Positions 1 through 6,977 are shown, numbered from the stretch's first letter. The stretch: DNA of 20,893 bases from an uncultured Oscillospiraceae bacterium (GCA_900549775.1 URPR01000020.1:1-20893); one strand, 5' to 3'. Made by a program: numbers and translations. Notes: a model not told the origin generated them from the sequence alone.

Positions 1-205
1 CCGCAATTCAATTAAAAGTTAAGTCACAAAATATTGCGCACTTTACCCCACTTTAACTGACTCATCTGAAGATACTTCAAACCTATTCCATAAGAGACTC
101 TCTACCTTATTAAAAATGCCAGAGTCCCTTGTCCTTCGCACTCTTAATACCACCCCTTGGAAATAAAATGACGAGCTTCATTAAAATCTGCGCCACTAAC
201 AAGTG
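1..205. repeat. Direct repeat copy A of an 811-bp tandem duplication (gene 3' end plus downstream DNA)
   Basis: Bases 1-205 recur almost unchanged at 812-1016, offset 811. I count only about half a dozen substitutions over the first 165 bases. The repeat covers the noncoding stretch downstream of the exported-protein gene that ends at 144, plus its last codons. Past the repeat the two copies still align through the genes but diverge more. The left end is cut by the window edge, so the true boundary is unknown. No inverted repeats or transposase accompany it, so unequal recombination is more likely than an insertion element. Confidence 0.9.
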
Positions 206-761
206 CCCAAAATCCCACTTTCTCTGTTTCAGTTTGATCAATTTTAAACTTATTCGCTAAGAAGAAATTCCTTACATTAAGAAAAATTGCTTCGTTCTTC
301 TTCTGATCCAATTTTTCTTGAGTGGTGAAATGTCCATCAAGTGATAATGAATTAAGCATGTCAATCCTGTAATCCTCGTACTTTTTTGCCAATTCTTCTT
401 CACCAATTTCTTTTAGCAAATCCGGAATAGCGGTCTCTACAGCAGCAAAACCTAAATTCTTTTGGCAATATGCAACTATTAATTTAATTCTTAGTTTATC
501 ATTAAAATTGATTCTGACAATAGTACCTGACAATTTAGAATTAATAATAAATATATCTGCAGGTAACTCTTCTTTTAATTTTGCAAACTCTTCTTCTGAC
601 TCCAACTCAACAACACGTACGTCTTCTAATTGTTCTGGAGTGATGGAATATCCAAGCATTGATAATGAAAATGGAACAGCGACACATGCTGCAGCATTTA
701 AGCTAAAAAAACCACTAGTACTTAAAACTAAAGCTAAACATAACGAACTAAATTTTTTCAT
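144..761 (-). CDS. Exported helical protein of the local paralog array (unknown function)
   Basis: This is a 205-residue protein with a clear signal peptide: MKK, then a hydrophobic core at about 5-20, then an Ala-rich cleavage region near residues 23-26 (NAAAC). The mature part is acidic and helix-rich, with no domain I recognise. A motif near the middle (PDLLKEIGEEELAKKY) matches the PFL..L.REDIA..L motif of the neighbours, and the C-terminal ALVSGADFNEARHFI matches their LVAM..G....A..W motif, so it belongs to the same family. The start is the ATG at 761, preceded by AGAAGAGG. Transcription is leftward. The gene is the intact member of a tandem pair with the pseudogene at 955-1655. Function unknown; a secreted or surface role is inferred only from the signal peptide. 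Confidence 0.8.
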   Translation of the reverse strand: MKKFSSLCLALVLSTSGFFSLNAAACVAVPFSLSMLGYSITPEQLEDVRVVELESEEEFAKLKEELPADIFIINSKLSGTIVRINFNDKLRIKLIVAYCQKNLGFAAVETAIPDLLKEIGEEELAKKYEDYRIDMLNSLSLDGHFTTQEKLDQKKNEAIFLNVRNFFLANKFKIDQTETEKVGFWALVSGADFNEARHFISKGWY

Positions 762-811
762 TTTATTACCTCTTCTACACTAAATTTTTTATTCTGTCTT
801 GCGACTACATC

Positions 812-1016
812 CCGCAATTCAATTAAAAGTTAAGTCACAAAATATTGCGCACTTTACCCCACTTTAGCGGACTCATCTGAAGATACTTTAAACCTATTCC
901 ATAATAGACTCTCTACCTTATTAAAAATGCCAGAGTCCCTTGTCCTTCGCATTCTTAATACCACCCCTTGGAAATAAAATGGTAAGCTTCATTAAAATCT
1001 GCGCCACTAAAAAGTG
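812..1016. repeat. Direct repeat copy B of the 811-bp tandem duplication
   Basis: This is the second copy of bases 1-205. It holds the DNA downstream of the pseudogene at 955-1655 and that pseudogene's last codons. The high identity of the noncoding part suggests either a recent duplication or gene conversion. The coding parts further right differ more, which would fit recombination between older paralogs. Confidence 0.9.
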
Positions 1017-1655
1017 CCAAAAATCCCACTTCCTCTGTTTCAGCTGGAACAACTTCAAACTTATTCGTTAAAAAGAAATCCCTTACATTAAAAAAAATTG
1101 CCCAGTCCTTCTTCCGATTCAATTGTTTTTGAGTGATGAAACGTCCAGCAATTGATAATGAATTAGGCATGTTAATCCTGTAATTCTTGTACTTTTCTGC
1201 CAATTCTTTTTCACCAATTTCTATTAGTAAATCTACCAAAGCGGTCTCTATAGCAGCAAAACCGAAATGCTCTTGGCAATATGCAATTATTTTGGAATTT
1301 TTTGTTTATTATGAAAACTAATTCTTAAAATAGGACGTGACAATTTAGAATTAATAACAAGTATATCTGCAGGTCACTCTTGTTTTAATTCTTCCAACTT
1401 TTTTAATCTTTCCAACTTTTTTAATCTTTCCAACTTTTTTAATCTTTCCAACTTTTTGAATTCTTCAAACTTTCTTGTGATTTCTTTAAACTCTTCTTGT
1501 AATTTTTTAATATCTTCTGGCTTTAACTTAACACCAAATAAGTCTTCTACTGGATCAGTGACACGTGCTGCATTTGCATTTAAGCTAAAAAAACCACTAG
1601 TACCTAAAACTAAAGCTAAACATAACGAACTAAGTTTTTTCAAAATTCTTCTCAT
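955..1655 (-). pseudogene. Broken exported-protein paralog (nonsense codon, 1-nt deletion, 18-bp repeat expansion)
   Basis: Aligned to the intact gene at 144-761, this copy keeps the signal peptide (start ATG at 1655, ribosome site GGAGAGG 7 nt upstream) and the C-terminal half, but in two frames. Reading leftward, a TGA at 1374-1376 replaces a leucine codon in the segment equivalent to EELPADI. About 70 bases later a one-base deletion (between about 1270 and 1335) shifts the frame, so that the last 94 codons (955-1239) lie in another frame. The N-terminal part differs from its partner and contains four copies of an 18-bp repeat coding for a LERLKK-like charged helix. The N-terminal fragment alone (93 residues) could still be made and exported. 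I call it a pseudogene because the shared C-terminal domain is disconnected. Confidence 0.8.
1390..1461 (-). repeat. 18-bp minisatellite, four units, in frame
   Basis: There are four head-to-tail 18-bp units (1390-1407, 1408-1425, 1426-1443, 1444-1461), plus-strand consensus ctttccaacttttttaat. Units 2 and 3 are identical; units 1 and 4 differ by a base or so. On the minus strand each unit adds six residues (LERLKK type), so copy-number change keeps the frame. The intact paralog at 144-761 has a single EFAKLKEE segment at the equivalent place, so the expansion is specific to this copy. Confidence 0.9.
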
Positions 1656-1714
1656 TCTTTCGCCTCTCCACATTGCTCAATTAGCTTACCACACACATAA
1701 TAAGTTTATAAAAA

Positions 1715-2221
1715 TCACAAACCCATTTCTCGAAGATAATCACGTGCCCATTTATAAGGGCATTCTTCTATCACTTCAAGCAATGCTACAGTTAATGGCT
1801 CTGAGCTACAAAAAACACAAGGCTCTGTACAAAAAATACCATAATATTCTTCTGTTACACGCTTTACGCTGTCACTTGTTTCTCTTTTATTACAATCAGC
1901 CAACACTTGTTCGCCAGTCATTAATTTTACTAAATCCGGTCTATTAATGCATTTTAGTAAAAATATTATTAAATCATCCTGCATGTCAAAAAAATTACGG
2001 CTTTCTATAACAGTATCCGTTAATTTTTCAATTTCTGATTCATCCAGACTAGCAAATAACTCTACAAATTCTGGGTCTTTCAATTTATGCAATAATTTGT
2101 CAACTTCTGAGTCATTCCCACAAATAAAACTGACACCTTCTAATGTTGCACTAACATTACAACCAAAAAAGCTACTAATAATTAAAACCAAAGCTAAACA
2201 TAGCGAACTAAATTTTTTCAT
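1715..2221 (-). CDS. Exported cysteine-containing protein of the paralog array (unknown function)
   Basis: This is a 168-residue protein. The start is taken as the ATG at 2221, because MKKFSSLCLALVL then matches the signal peptide of the gene at 144-761 and GGAAG lies about 9 nt upstream; an in-frame ATG at 2236 would add five residues that overlap that ribosome site. The signal peptide core is residues 5-18, with likely cleavage after NVSA. The mature region is acidic and helical. It holds FLLKCINRPDLVKLM, equivalent to the PFL..L.REDIA..L motif, and ends in LTVALLEVIEECPYKWARDYLREMGL-like sequence, matching the family's C-terminal motif. It has more cysteines than its neighbours (several between residues 90 and 150), which could form disulfides outside the cell. 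Function unknown. Confidence 0.78.
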   Translation of the reverse strand: MKKFSSLCLALVLIISSFFGCNVSATLEGVSFICGNDSEVDKLLHKLKDPEFVELFASLDESEIEKLTDTVIESRNFFDMQDDLIIFLLKCINRPDLVKLMTGEQVLADCNKRETSDSVKRVTEEYYGIFCTEPCVFCSSEPLTVALLEVIEECPYKWARDYLREMGL

Positions 2222-2304
2222 TTTATTGTCTTCCATTCATTACTAAATTTTTTACTAGATACATATTTTAATTGTCTTTGTTAAGTTAAAAAACTTATTA
2301 CACA

Positions 2305-2763
2305 TTATGAAAATTCAGTTCCTTCAATCAAAGCAGTTATAACTCTCACATACAAATTCCCCGGATTTTGTTTTATAAATGAACTACCCAATACAAAATT
2401 TGCTACGAGCGCATTAAACACCTGCCCTTTTGACACTTTAGGTTCGTCATCTCCATTCAAAATCATCCCATAACTCACTTTCAGCAATTCTATCATGTGT
2501 TTTATTTCTCCTAGTTTATCTAAAAAAGGTTCAATGACCCAAAAATATTTCCTTGCAAAATCTCCTTTAAATTTCACATTACATGCGTTAACAATTTTCT
2601 TTTGTCCATCATAACTTAATTTCTCAAAGTCATCGATATTCCAAGTGAAATAAGTAAACTTTTGATCCTCCGCTGAAGCATTCGTTTTATTTATAAATAT
2701 TCCACTAACACTTAAAACTGCAATTAAACTTAAACAACTTAGTCTTTTTAAAATTTCTCTCAT
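2305..2763 (-). CDS. Exported helical protein of the paralog array (unknown function)
   Basis: This is a 152-residue protein. The signal peptide is residues 1-31: basic MREILKR, hydrophobic core 11-24, and a cleavage motif ending NASA at residues 28-31. The mature part has EPFLDKLG at about residues 78-85, and most resembles the next gene upstream (2855-3319). Both read F..L....Q..I...CN..FK.F..KYF..I.PFL, so the two are sister copies. The C-terminal half is more diverged and lacks the W-containing end of other members. The start ATG at 2763 is preceded by AGGTGAAAAA, the same leader as the other genes. No known domain or catalytic motif is visible. Confidence 0.78.
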   Translation of the reverse strand: MREILKRLSCLSLIAVLSVSGIFINKTNASAEDQKFTYFTWNIDDFEKLSYDGQKKIVNACNVKFKGDFARKYFWVIEPFLDKLGEIKHMIELLKVSYGMILNGDDEPKVSKGQVFNALVANFVLGSSFIKQNPGNLYVRVITALIEGTEFS

Positions 2764-2854
2764 TTTTTCACCTATTTTATTAATTTTTTTATTATGTATA
2801 ATTTCGTGTACCTTTGCTCACGTAAAAAAAGATAAGTCCCTTTACTCCACATTG

Positions 2855-3319
2855 CTAATATTCAAATTCATAAAACAAGGCAAATATAGCGCGCACTCCA
2901 AACGGATCAACTCTTGGATTATTTACTATTTCCGGATTTTCAAGTATACATCTCTCTACTTTTTTTTTAAAAATTTCCCATGCCGGCTCTTCAATAGTTT
3001 CTCCATTTTTTACTTTTTCTGCTTCCTCCAACAAAAGCACTTCACAATAATTTGCTAATTCTTTTGCAATACCTTCCAAATTTAAACTAATTAAAAAAGG
3101 TGCTATAGCATTAAAATATTTATCTATAAAATTTTTAAACTGTTCATTGCATTTTCTAATTAATTCTTGTTGTTCTCCAAGCTTTAAACTATCAAAGTTA
3201 AGTATTTCTTTTGCATAGTCATATTCTTTTGAAGCATTTGTTTTATATGTGCATAATCCGCTAACAACTAAAATCACAATTAAGCTTAAGCAATTTAGTT
3301 TTTTTAAAATTTTTTTCAT
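2855..3319 (-). CDS. Exported helical protein of the paralog array (unknown function)
   Basis: This is a 154-residue protein with a signal peptide (residues 1-29: MKKILKK, hydrophobic core 11-22, KTNAS at the cleavage region). The mature chain is predicted to be helical and carries APFLISLNLEGIAKEL at residues 73-88, the family motif. Its closest relative in the window is the gene at 2305-2763, with which it shares the CN..FK..F..KYF block. The ATG at 3319 has an excellent ribosome site, AAGGAGGTG, and a sigma-A type promoter at 3347-3374, so this gene begins its own transcription unit, which may continue into the genes to the left. Function unknown. Confidence 0.8.
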   Translation of the reverse strand: MKKILKKLNCLSLIVILVVSGLCTYKTNASKEYDYAKEILNFDSLKLGEQQELIRKCNEQFKNFIDKYFNAIAPFLISLNLEGIAKELANYCEVLLLEEAEKVKNGETIEEPAWEIFKKKVERCILENPEIVNNPRVDPFGVRAIFALFYEFEY

Positions 3320-3346
3320 TTTTTCACCTCCTTACTGCTAGCTAAC

Positions 3347-3374
3347 ATTTTATCATATATAAAAAAATAATCAA
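3347..3374 (-). promoter_or_regulatory. Sigma-A promoter for the exported-protein gene at 2855-3319
   Basis: On the minus strand TTGATT (3374-3369) and TAAAAT (3352-3347) are separated by 16 bases, and TG sits one base before the -10 (extended -10). This places the start of transcription some 15-20 bases before the ribosome site of the gene at 3319. Confidence 0.6.
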
Positions 3375-3509
3375 TAAATTCGTGGAAAAATTAATTATTT
3401 TAAAAAATTTACAATAATTTCCATCACAAAGTATATTATAAACACTTGTATATATTTTAATATATTATCTATTTTTTCTAATCTCCATTATTATATATCT
3501 ATTATATAT
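3375..3509. other. AT-rich spacer without a recognisable gene
   Basis: This stretch lies between the promoter at 3347-3374 and the terminator at 3510-3534. It is very AT-rich, with runs of ATATA, and I see no convincing reading frame or RNA gene in it. Confidence 0.5.
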
Positions 3510-3534
3510 AAAAAAAGCGTCACATTATGACGCC
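3510..3534 (-). terminator. Intrinsic terminator after the C-terminal remnant
   Basis: On the minus strand the stem GCGTCA / TGACGC (3533-3528 with 3522-3517), loop TAATG, is followed at once by seven T residues. It sits 30 bases past the stop of the remnant at 3561-3672. Its loop and stem core are closely similar to the hairpin at 3673-3697, so the terminator was duplicated along with the gene end. Confidence 0.8.
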
Positions 3535-3560
3535 TAAATTATTTTTTTTATTTTTTTTAA

Positions 3561-3672
3561 TTATACACCTGTCTTTTCCAGCCACTCAACTGCGTTTTTG
3601 TAACTTTTCCCTCTAAGTAAAGCAAATACAATTACTACTCCTGGATTTTTAGAAGATACAAAACCTTTTATA
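3561..3672 (-). pseudogene. C-terminal remnant of another array member
   Basis: Reading leftward from about 3672 to a TAA at 3561-3563 gives about 36 codons ending VSSKNPGVVIVFALLRG, then KSYKNAVEWLEKTGV. This matches the C-terminal module of the neighbouring gene (LTSNNGEIVVLVAMIIG, then EDFKVAEEWMKDSGL) position by position. No signal peptide, start codon or upstream half remains, because the upstream side runs directly into the end of the gene at 3685-4575, in a different frame. I read it as the leftover 3' end of a deleted paralog. It is too short to be an active member on its own. Confidence 0.7.
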
Positions 3673-3697
3673 AAGAGTGTCACATCATGACACTCTT
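3673..3697 (-). terminator. Terminator-like hairpin overlapping the stop of the two-domain gene
   Basis: A perfect 10-bp stem, AAGAGTGTCA / TGACACTCTT, with a 5-base loop contains the TGA stop (3685-3687) of the gene ending here. On the minus strand the following T run is poor (TATAAAAGG); on the plus strand a better one follows (CTTTTTTTATTT), although no plus-strand gene needs it. It is homologous to the hairpin at 3510-3534. Confidence 0.5.
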
Positions 3698-4575
3698 CTT
3701 TTTTTATTTGGTCTGTCTGCATCATAGAGTCCACTGTCTTTCATCCATTCCTCCGCAACTTTAAAGTCTTCCCCAATAATCATCGCAACCAAAACTACTA
3801 TTTCTCCGTTATTAGAAGTTAGAAAATCCGCGTGATTTTCAAGAAGATAATTCAATATCGCTCCTGAAAAAAGATCATCAATACAGTCCGCATTTACTCG
3901 ATCTCCATAATGTTGTTGTAAATGCCATTTAAAGCTCTCTAAATCATTCGCTATATCTTCTCTACCCAGTGTTCTTAAATAAGGCACTATACAGGAACTT
4001 ATCCTATTTTGAGAATCGCCTCTATCCCATAGATAACGATATTTCTTGGCATTTTTAATCATTCGTATCCATTCGGGCTTTACAAAGTCTCGTTCTCCTC
4101 CATAGAGCCATTCATTATTAAGCAAAGTATACGCTTGTTCTCGGCTTATTCCCTTAAGCATTGCAACTAAAGTTACTATTTGAATATTAGTGGATTTTAA
4201 ATAATATTCATAATATTCAAGCATAAATTCCCATACTGCCTCTTCCAGAGATACACAGTCACCCTTATCAAGTTTTTTTACATGTTCTTCCAATGCCTCT
4301 GCTATATCTGCTCTATCTATTGCTTCTAAGAAAGGACATATGTTATCACGTAACCTTTCCTTATAAGGGGTCTCATTAGCTTTTCTAATCATATAATCAG
4401 CAAAACCTCGTACTCGAGCCTTGCTAAGACGTGGTATGTTTTTCGCAACGATATTCATCGGAGTATAGGCTTCCCAATCACTCATATCTGATCCATTACA
4501 TGCACATAATCCACTACTAATGCTTAAAGTTAAAACTAGAATAAAGCAAATTAGTTTTTTAAAACTTTTTCTCAT
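3685..4575 (-). CDS. Two-domain exported protein or lipoprotein of the paralog array (unknown function)
   Basis: This is a 296-residue protein, about twice the length of its neighbours because the family domain is present twice. PFLEAIDRADIAEAL (81-95) and PYLRTLGREDIANDL (198-212) correspond, as do IVTLVAMLKG (133-142) and IVVLVAMIIG (259-268). The N-terminus is a signal peptide (core 9-22) ending LCAC at 23-26, close to a lipobox, so Cys26 may be lipid-anchored; the same ending occurs in the gene at 4623-5072. The last 13 residues (284-296, basic) have no counterpart and are coded by DNA homologous to the noncoding 3' end and terminator of the remnant next door. The start is the ATG at 4575. 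Only 47 bases separate it from the gene upstream, so co-transcription is likely. Function unknown. Confidence 0.82.
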   Translation of the reverse strand: MRKSFKKLICFILVLTLSISSGLCACNGSDMSDWEAYTPMNIVAKNIPRLSKARVRGFADYMIRKANETPYKERLRDNICPFLEAIDRADIAEALEEHVKKLDKGDCVSLEEAVWEFMLEYYEYYLKSTNIQIVTLVAMLKGISREQAYTLLNNEWLYGGERDFVKPEWIRMIKNAKKYRYLWDRGDSQNRISSCIVPYLRTLGREDIANDLESFKWHLQQHYGDRVNADCIDDLFSGAILNYLLENHADFLTSNNGEIVVLVAMIIGEDFKVAEEWMKDSGLYDADRPNKKRRVS

Positions 4576-4622
4576 TTTTCACCCTTCATTACCACATTAT
4601 ATAAATATTATGAAGTATATCT

Positions 4623-5072
4623 TTACAACCACTCATACGCTTCGTTGTAGTCCAACCCTAAAAGTATTGCAGTTAAAATCACTATTTTAGGTTCGTTAGG
4701 AGTCAAAAATTCTCTATAATTATCACAAAGAAAATTAAACATTTCTTTTAAAACAGCGTCATCATCAACTTTTTCATCCTTATGACATGAATCACTTACA
4801 AAATTGTCCAATGCATTAACTATATCTTCTCTATCTAGCTTTCTTAACAAAGGACGTATAAATCTGCTTACCTTATCATCGAAATCGCTTTGTTGAGCCA
4901 TTCTAATGATTTCATCATATTCTTCTATCACTTTTTCAATTCTCTGCCAGCTTGAATCCATACCATCAGGATCGTCTACATAAACACTTCCACTACATGC
5001 ACATAATCCACTACTAATGCTTAAAGTTAAAACTAAAATAAAGCAATTTAATCTTTTTAAAATTGTTTTCAT
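4623..5072 (-). CDS. Single-domain exported protein or lipoprotein of the paralog array (unknown function)
   Basis: This is a 149-residue protein. The signal peptide (residues 1-26, core 9-22) is nearly identical to that of the gene at 3685-4575 and ends LCAC followed by SGS, so lipid modification of Cys26 is plausible. One family domain follows: RPLLRKLDREDIVNAL (73-88) and IVILTAILLG (130-139). It stops directly after DYNEAYEWL, making it the shortest C-terminus among the W-ending members. The ATG at 5072 is preceded by GAGGAGGTG. The gene is 122 bases downstream of recX on the same strand and has its own candidate promoter. Function unknown. Confidence 0.8.
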   Translation of the reverse strand: MKTILKRLNCFILVLTLSISSGLCACSGSVYVDDPDGMDSSWQRIEKVIEEYDEIIRMAQQSDFDDKVSRFIRPLLRKLDREDIVNALDNFVSDSCHKDEKVDDDAVLKEMFNFLCDNYREFLTPNEPKIVILTAILLGLDYNEAYEWL

Positions 5073-5098
5073 TTTTTCACCTCCTCACTGCAACTAAA

Positions 5099-5127
5099 AG
5101 TTTAAACTATAAAAAAATATAAAACAA
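5099..5127 (-). promoter_or_regulatory. Candidate sigma-A promoter for the exported-protein gene at 4623-5072
   Basis: On the minus strand TTGTTT (5127-5122) is followed after 17 bases by TAAACT (5104-5099). The -10 is imperfect. No clear terminator is visible between recX and this point, so read-through from recA-recX is possible. Confidence 0.4.
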
Positions 5128-5194
5128 TAAATTGTTAAATTTTTTCTCATATATGCATGCTACTATAATTTTCAATACAACCTATACGGTTTCT

Positions 5195-5803
5195 CTAGTC
5201 TCCGTCATCACCGTTATTTATAATATCAAATATGTCATGAATTTTATAGCCATGTCTCTGCAAGAAGGCAATCGCTCTACGTTTTACTTTTTCGTTATTA
5301 TAAGCATCTTTATATTTCCTTGAAATTAAATCTTTTATCTGATCTTTTTCATCGATATCAATATTATCAACTATACTTTCAGAAATTTGTTTATCAATTC
5401 CTTTTTTAGTAAGTTCATAGACAGCCATTTTTTTAGAAAACTTTTTTTCAAATATAAGTACATCTGCATATTTGTTTGCAAATTTTTCATCATCCAGAAA
5501 TTTTTGCTCTTTTAATTTTTCAATAGTATTTTCTATTGCATCATCCGTGAAGTCTAACTTTAACTTATTTTGCATCTCTTTTTCAGAATAATCCCTAAAT
5601 CCTAGAAGATACAGCGCTTTACTGTAAGCTCTTCTATTATTTGATTTAGATTCAAGTAATTTTAACTCCGCACCACTAACCTCTGACCCTACAGAAAAGC
5701 CCGAGATGTCTAAGATATAACTGTCTATATTATTAAAAAATTCGCCGTCTATATAGACGGCATTAAGTCTTTTTTTACCCTTTTTTATGTCTGTTATAAT
5801 CAT
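5195..5803 (-). CDS. recX: Regulatory protein RecX
   Basis: This is a 202-residue protein of RecX type. It is rich in charged helices, with the family's three-helix repeats visible as ALYLLGFRDYSEKEMQNKL, then a segment around LKEQKFLDDEKFANKYA, and the closing VKRRAIAFLQRHGYKIHDI. RecX binds RecA filaments and modulates strand exchange and SOS activity. The start ATG (5803-5801) shares one base with the recA stop (TAATG on the minus strand), so translation is probably coupled. The N-terminal ~60 residues are the usual low-similarity extension of Gram-positive RecX. Assignment rests on both sequence pattern and position. Confidence 0.93.
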   Translation of the reverse strand: MIITDIKKGKKRLNAVYIDGEFFNNIDSYILDISGFSVGSEVSGAELKLLESKSNNRRAYSKALYLLGFRDYSEKEMQNKLKLDFTDDAIENTIEKLKEQKFLDDEKFANKYADVLIFEKKFSKKMAVYELTKKGIDKQISESIVDNIDIDEKDQIKDLISRKYKDAYNNEKVKRRAIAFLQRHGYKIHDIFDIINNGDDGD

Positions 5804-6909
5804 TAATCTTCTACCATTATGTCAATACTTGACTTCGTTGCTTTTTCCGGACTTTCATCCATTTCAACTTCTATCGGTTTTATTCTGGCTTTTGCTGCCA
5901 TTGCCCGAGCAGTTTTGCCATAAAGTTTATCGACATTCTTTTGAACCTCAGCTTCTATTTCATTAGCCAAGTCCTTATTTTCTTTAAAATACTCTTTGAC
6001 TTTATCTCGACCCTGTCCTATTTTATTGTCTTTATATGAAAACCAAGAACCGCTCTTCTTAACTATGTCAAGCTTAACGGCTAAGTCTAAAAGTTCACCT
6101 TCTCTTGAAATGCCCGAACCATACATAACGTCAAACTCTGCTTCTCTGAAAGGAGGAGCTATTTTATTTTTTACAACCTTGGCACGAGTTCTCGAACCTA
6201 TAATTTCACTTCCGCTTTTTAAAGTTTCTATTTTCCTTATGTCTATTCTCACAGACGAGTAAAACTTTAATGCTCGTCCACCGGTAGTAACTTCAGGATT
6301 TCCGTAAACTATACCTACTTTTTCCCTAAGCTGGTTGATAAAAATGGCAACACAATTGGACTTAGATATAGCACCTGCTAACTTTCTCAAAGCTTGAGAC
6401 ATTAATCTTGCTTGAAGACCAACGTGGGAATCTCCCATTTCACCTTCTATTTCAGCTTTCGGCACCAGCGCCGCTACAGAGTCGACAACTATTACATCTA
6501 TCGCACCAGATCTAATCAGTGATTCAGTGATTTCCAAAGCTTGTTCTCCTGTATCAGGTTGCGAAACGAGCAAAGAATCCACATCTACTCCCAAAGCCGC
6601 CGCATATACAGGATCCAAAGCGTGCTCTACGTCTATAAACGCTGCATAGCCGTTTTTCTTTTGTGCCTCAGCAATGCAATGTAGCGCTAAAGTCGTTTTA
6701 CCGGATGATTCCGGTCCAAAGATTTCAATTATACGTCCACGTGGAAAGCCGCCTATTGACAGTGCCAAATCAAGCGAGAGTGAACCTGTGGATATTGCAT
6801 CGACTTGCATAGCCTGACTTTGACCAAGTCTCATAACTGCACCTTTCCCGAATTGTTTTTCTATCTGCCCTAAAGCCGTTTCTAAAGCCTTTCCTTTGTC
6901 TAATGCCAT
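5803..6909 (-). CDS. recA: Recombinase RecA
   Basis: This is a 368-residue, full-length RecA, the ATP-dependent DNA strand-exchange protein of homologous recombination and SOS induction. The Walker A motif GPESSGKT is at 65-72, the catalytic Glu is in FIDVEHALDP (about 95), the Walker B segment VIVVD is near 139-143, and loop residues occur in MGDSHVGLQARLMSQALRK and INQLREKVGIVYGNPE. The C-terminus is acidic, as usual. The start is the ATG at 6909, with GGAGG 8 bases upstream. It is transcribed from the promoter at 6949-6977 together with recX. I find no GAAC-N4-GTTC LexA site in the upstream 230 bases, so SOS control is not evident from the sequence. Confidence 0.98.
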   Translation of the reverse strand: MALDKGKALETALGQIEKQFGKGAVMRLGQSQAMQVDAISTGSLSLDLALSIGGFPRGRIIEIFGPESSGKTTLALHCIAEAQKKNGYAAFIDVEHALDPVYAAALGVDVDSLLVSQPDTGEQALEITESLIRSGAIDVIVVDSVAALVPKAEIEGEMGDSHVGLQARLMSQALRKLAGAISKSNCVAIFINQLREKVGIVYGNPEVTTGGRALKFYSSVRIDIRKIETLKSGSEIIGSRTRAKVVKNKIAPPFREAEFDVMYGSGISREGELLDLAVKLDIVKKSGSWFSYKDNKIGQGRDKVKEYFKENKDLANEIEAEVQKNVDKLYGKTARAMAAKARIKPIEVEMDESPEKATKSSIDIMVED

Positions 6910-6948
6910 TCAGATTTCCTCCATAAATTGTTGTTTTTTGATAGTTTT

Positions 6949-6977
6949 ATTATATATTGTTTAATCAATAAAATCAA
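6949..6977 (-). promoter_or_regulatory. Sigma-A promoter of recA-recX
   Basis: On the minus strand TTGATT (6977-6972) and a perfect TATAAT (6954-6949) are 17 bases apart, about 40 bases upstream of the recA start codon. Confidence 0.75.

Noticed and set aside
1..1016. 811-bp repeat considered as an insertion sequence
   Set aside because: No transposase, terminal inverted repeats or target-site duplications are visible; the unit carries only an array gene.
1390..1461. Regular repeats considered as a CRISPR array
   Set aside because: The 18-bp units are contiguous with no unique spacers, and they are in frame within a coding region; this is a minisatellite.
1456..1947. Long plus-strand reading frame opposite the exported-protein genes
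   Set aside because: It has no ribosome site and covers two genes and their gap; the opposite strand has signal peptides, starts and paralogs, so this is a shadow frame.
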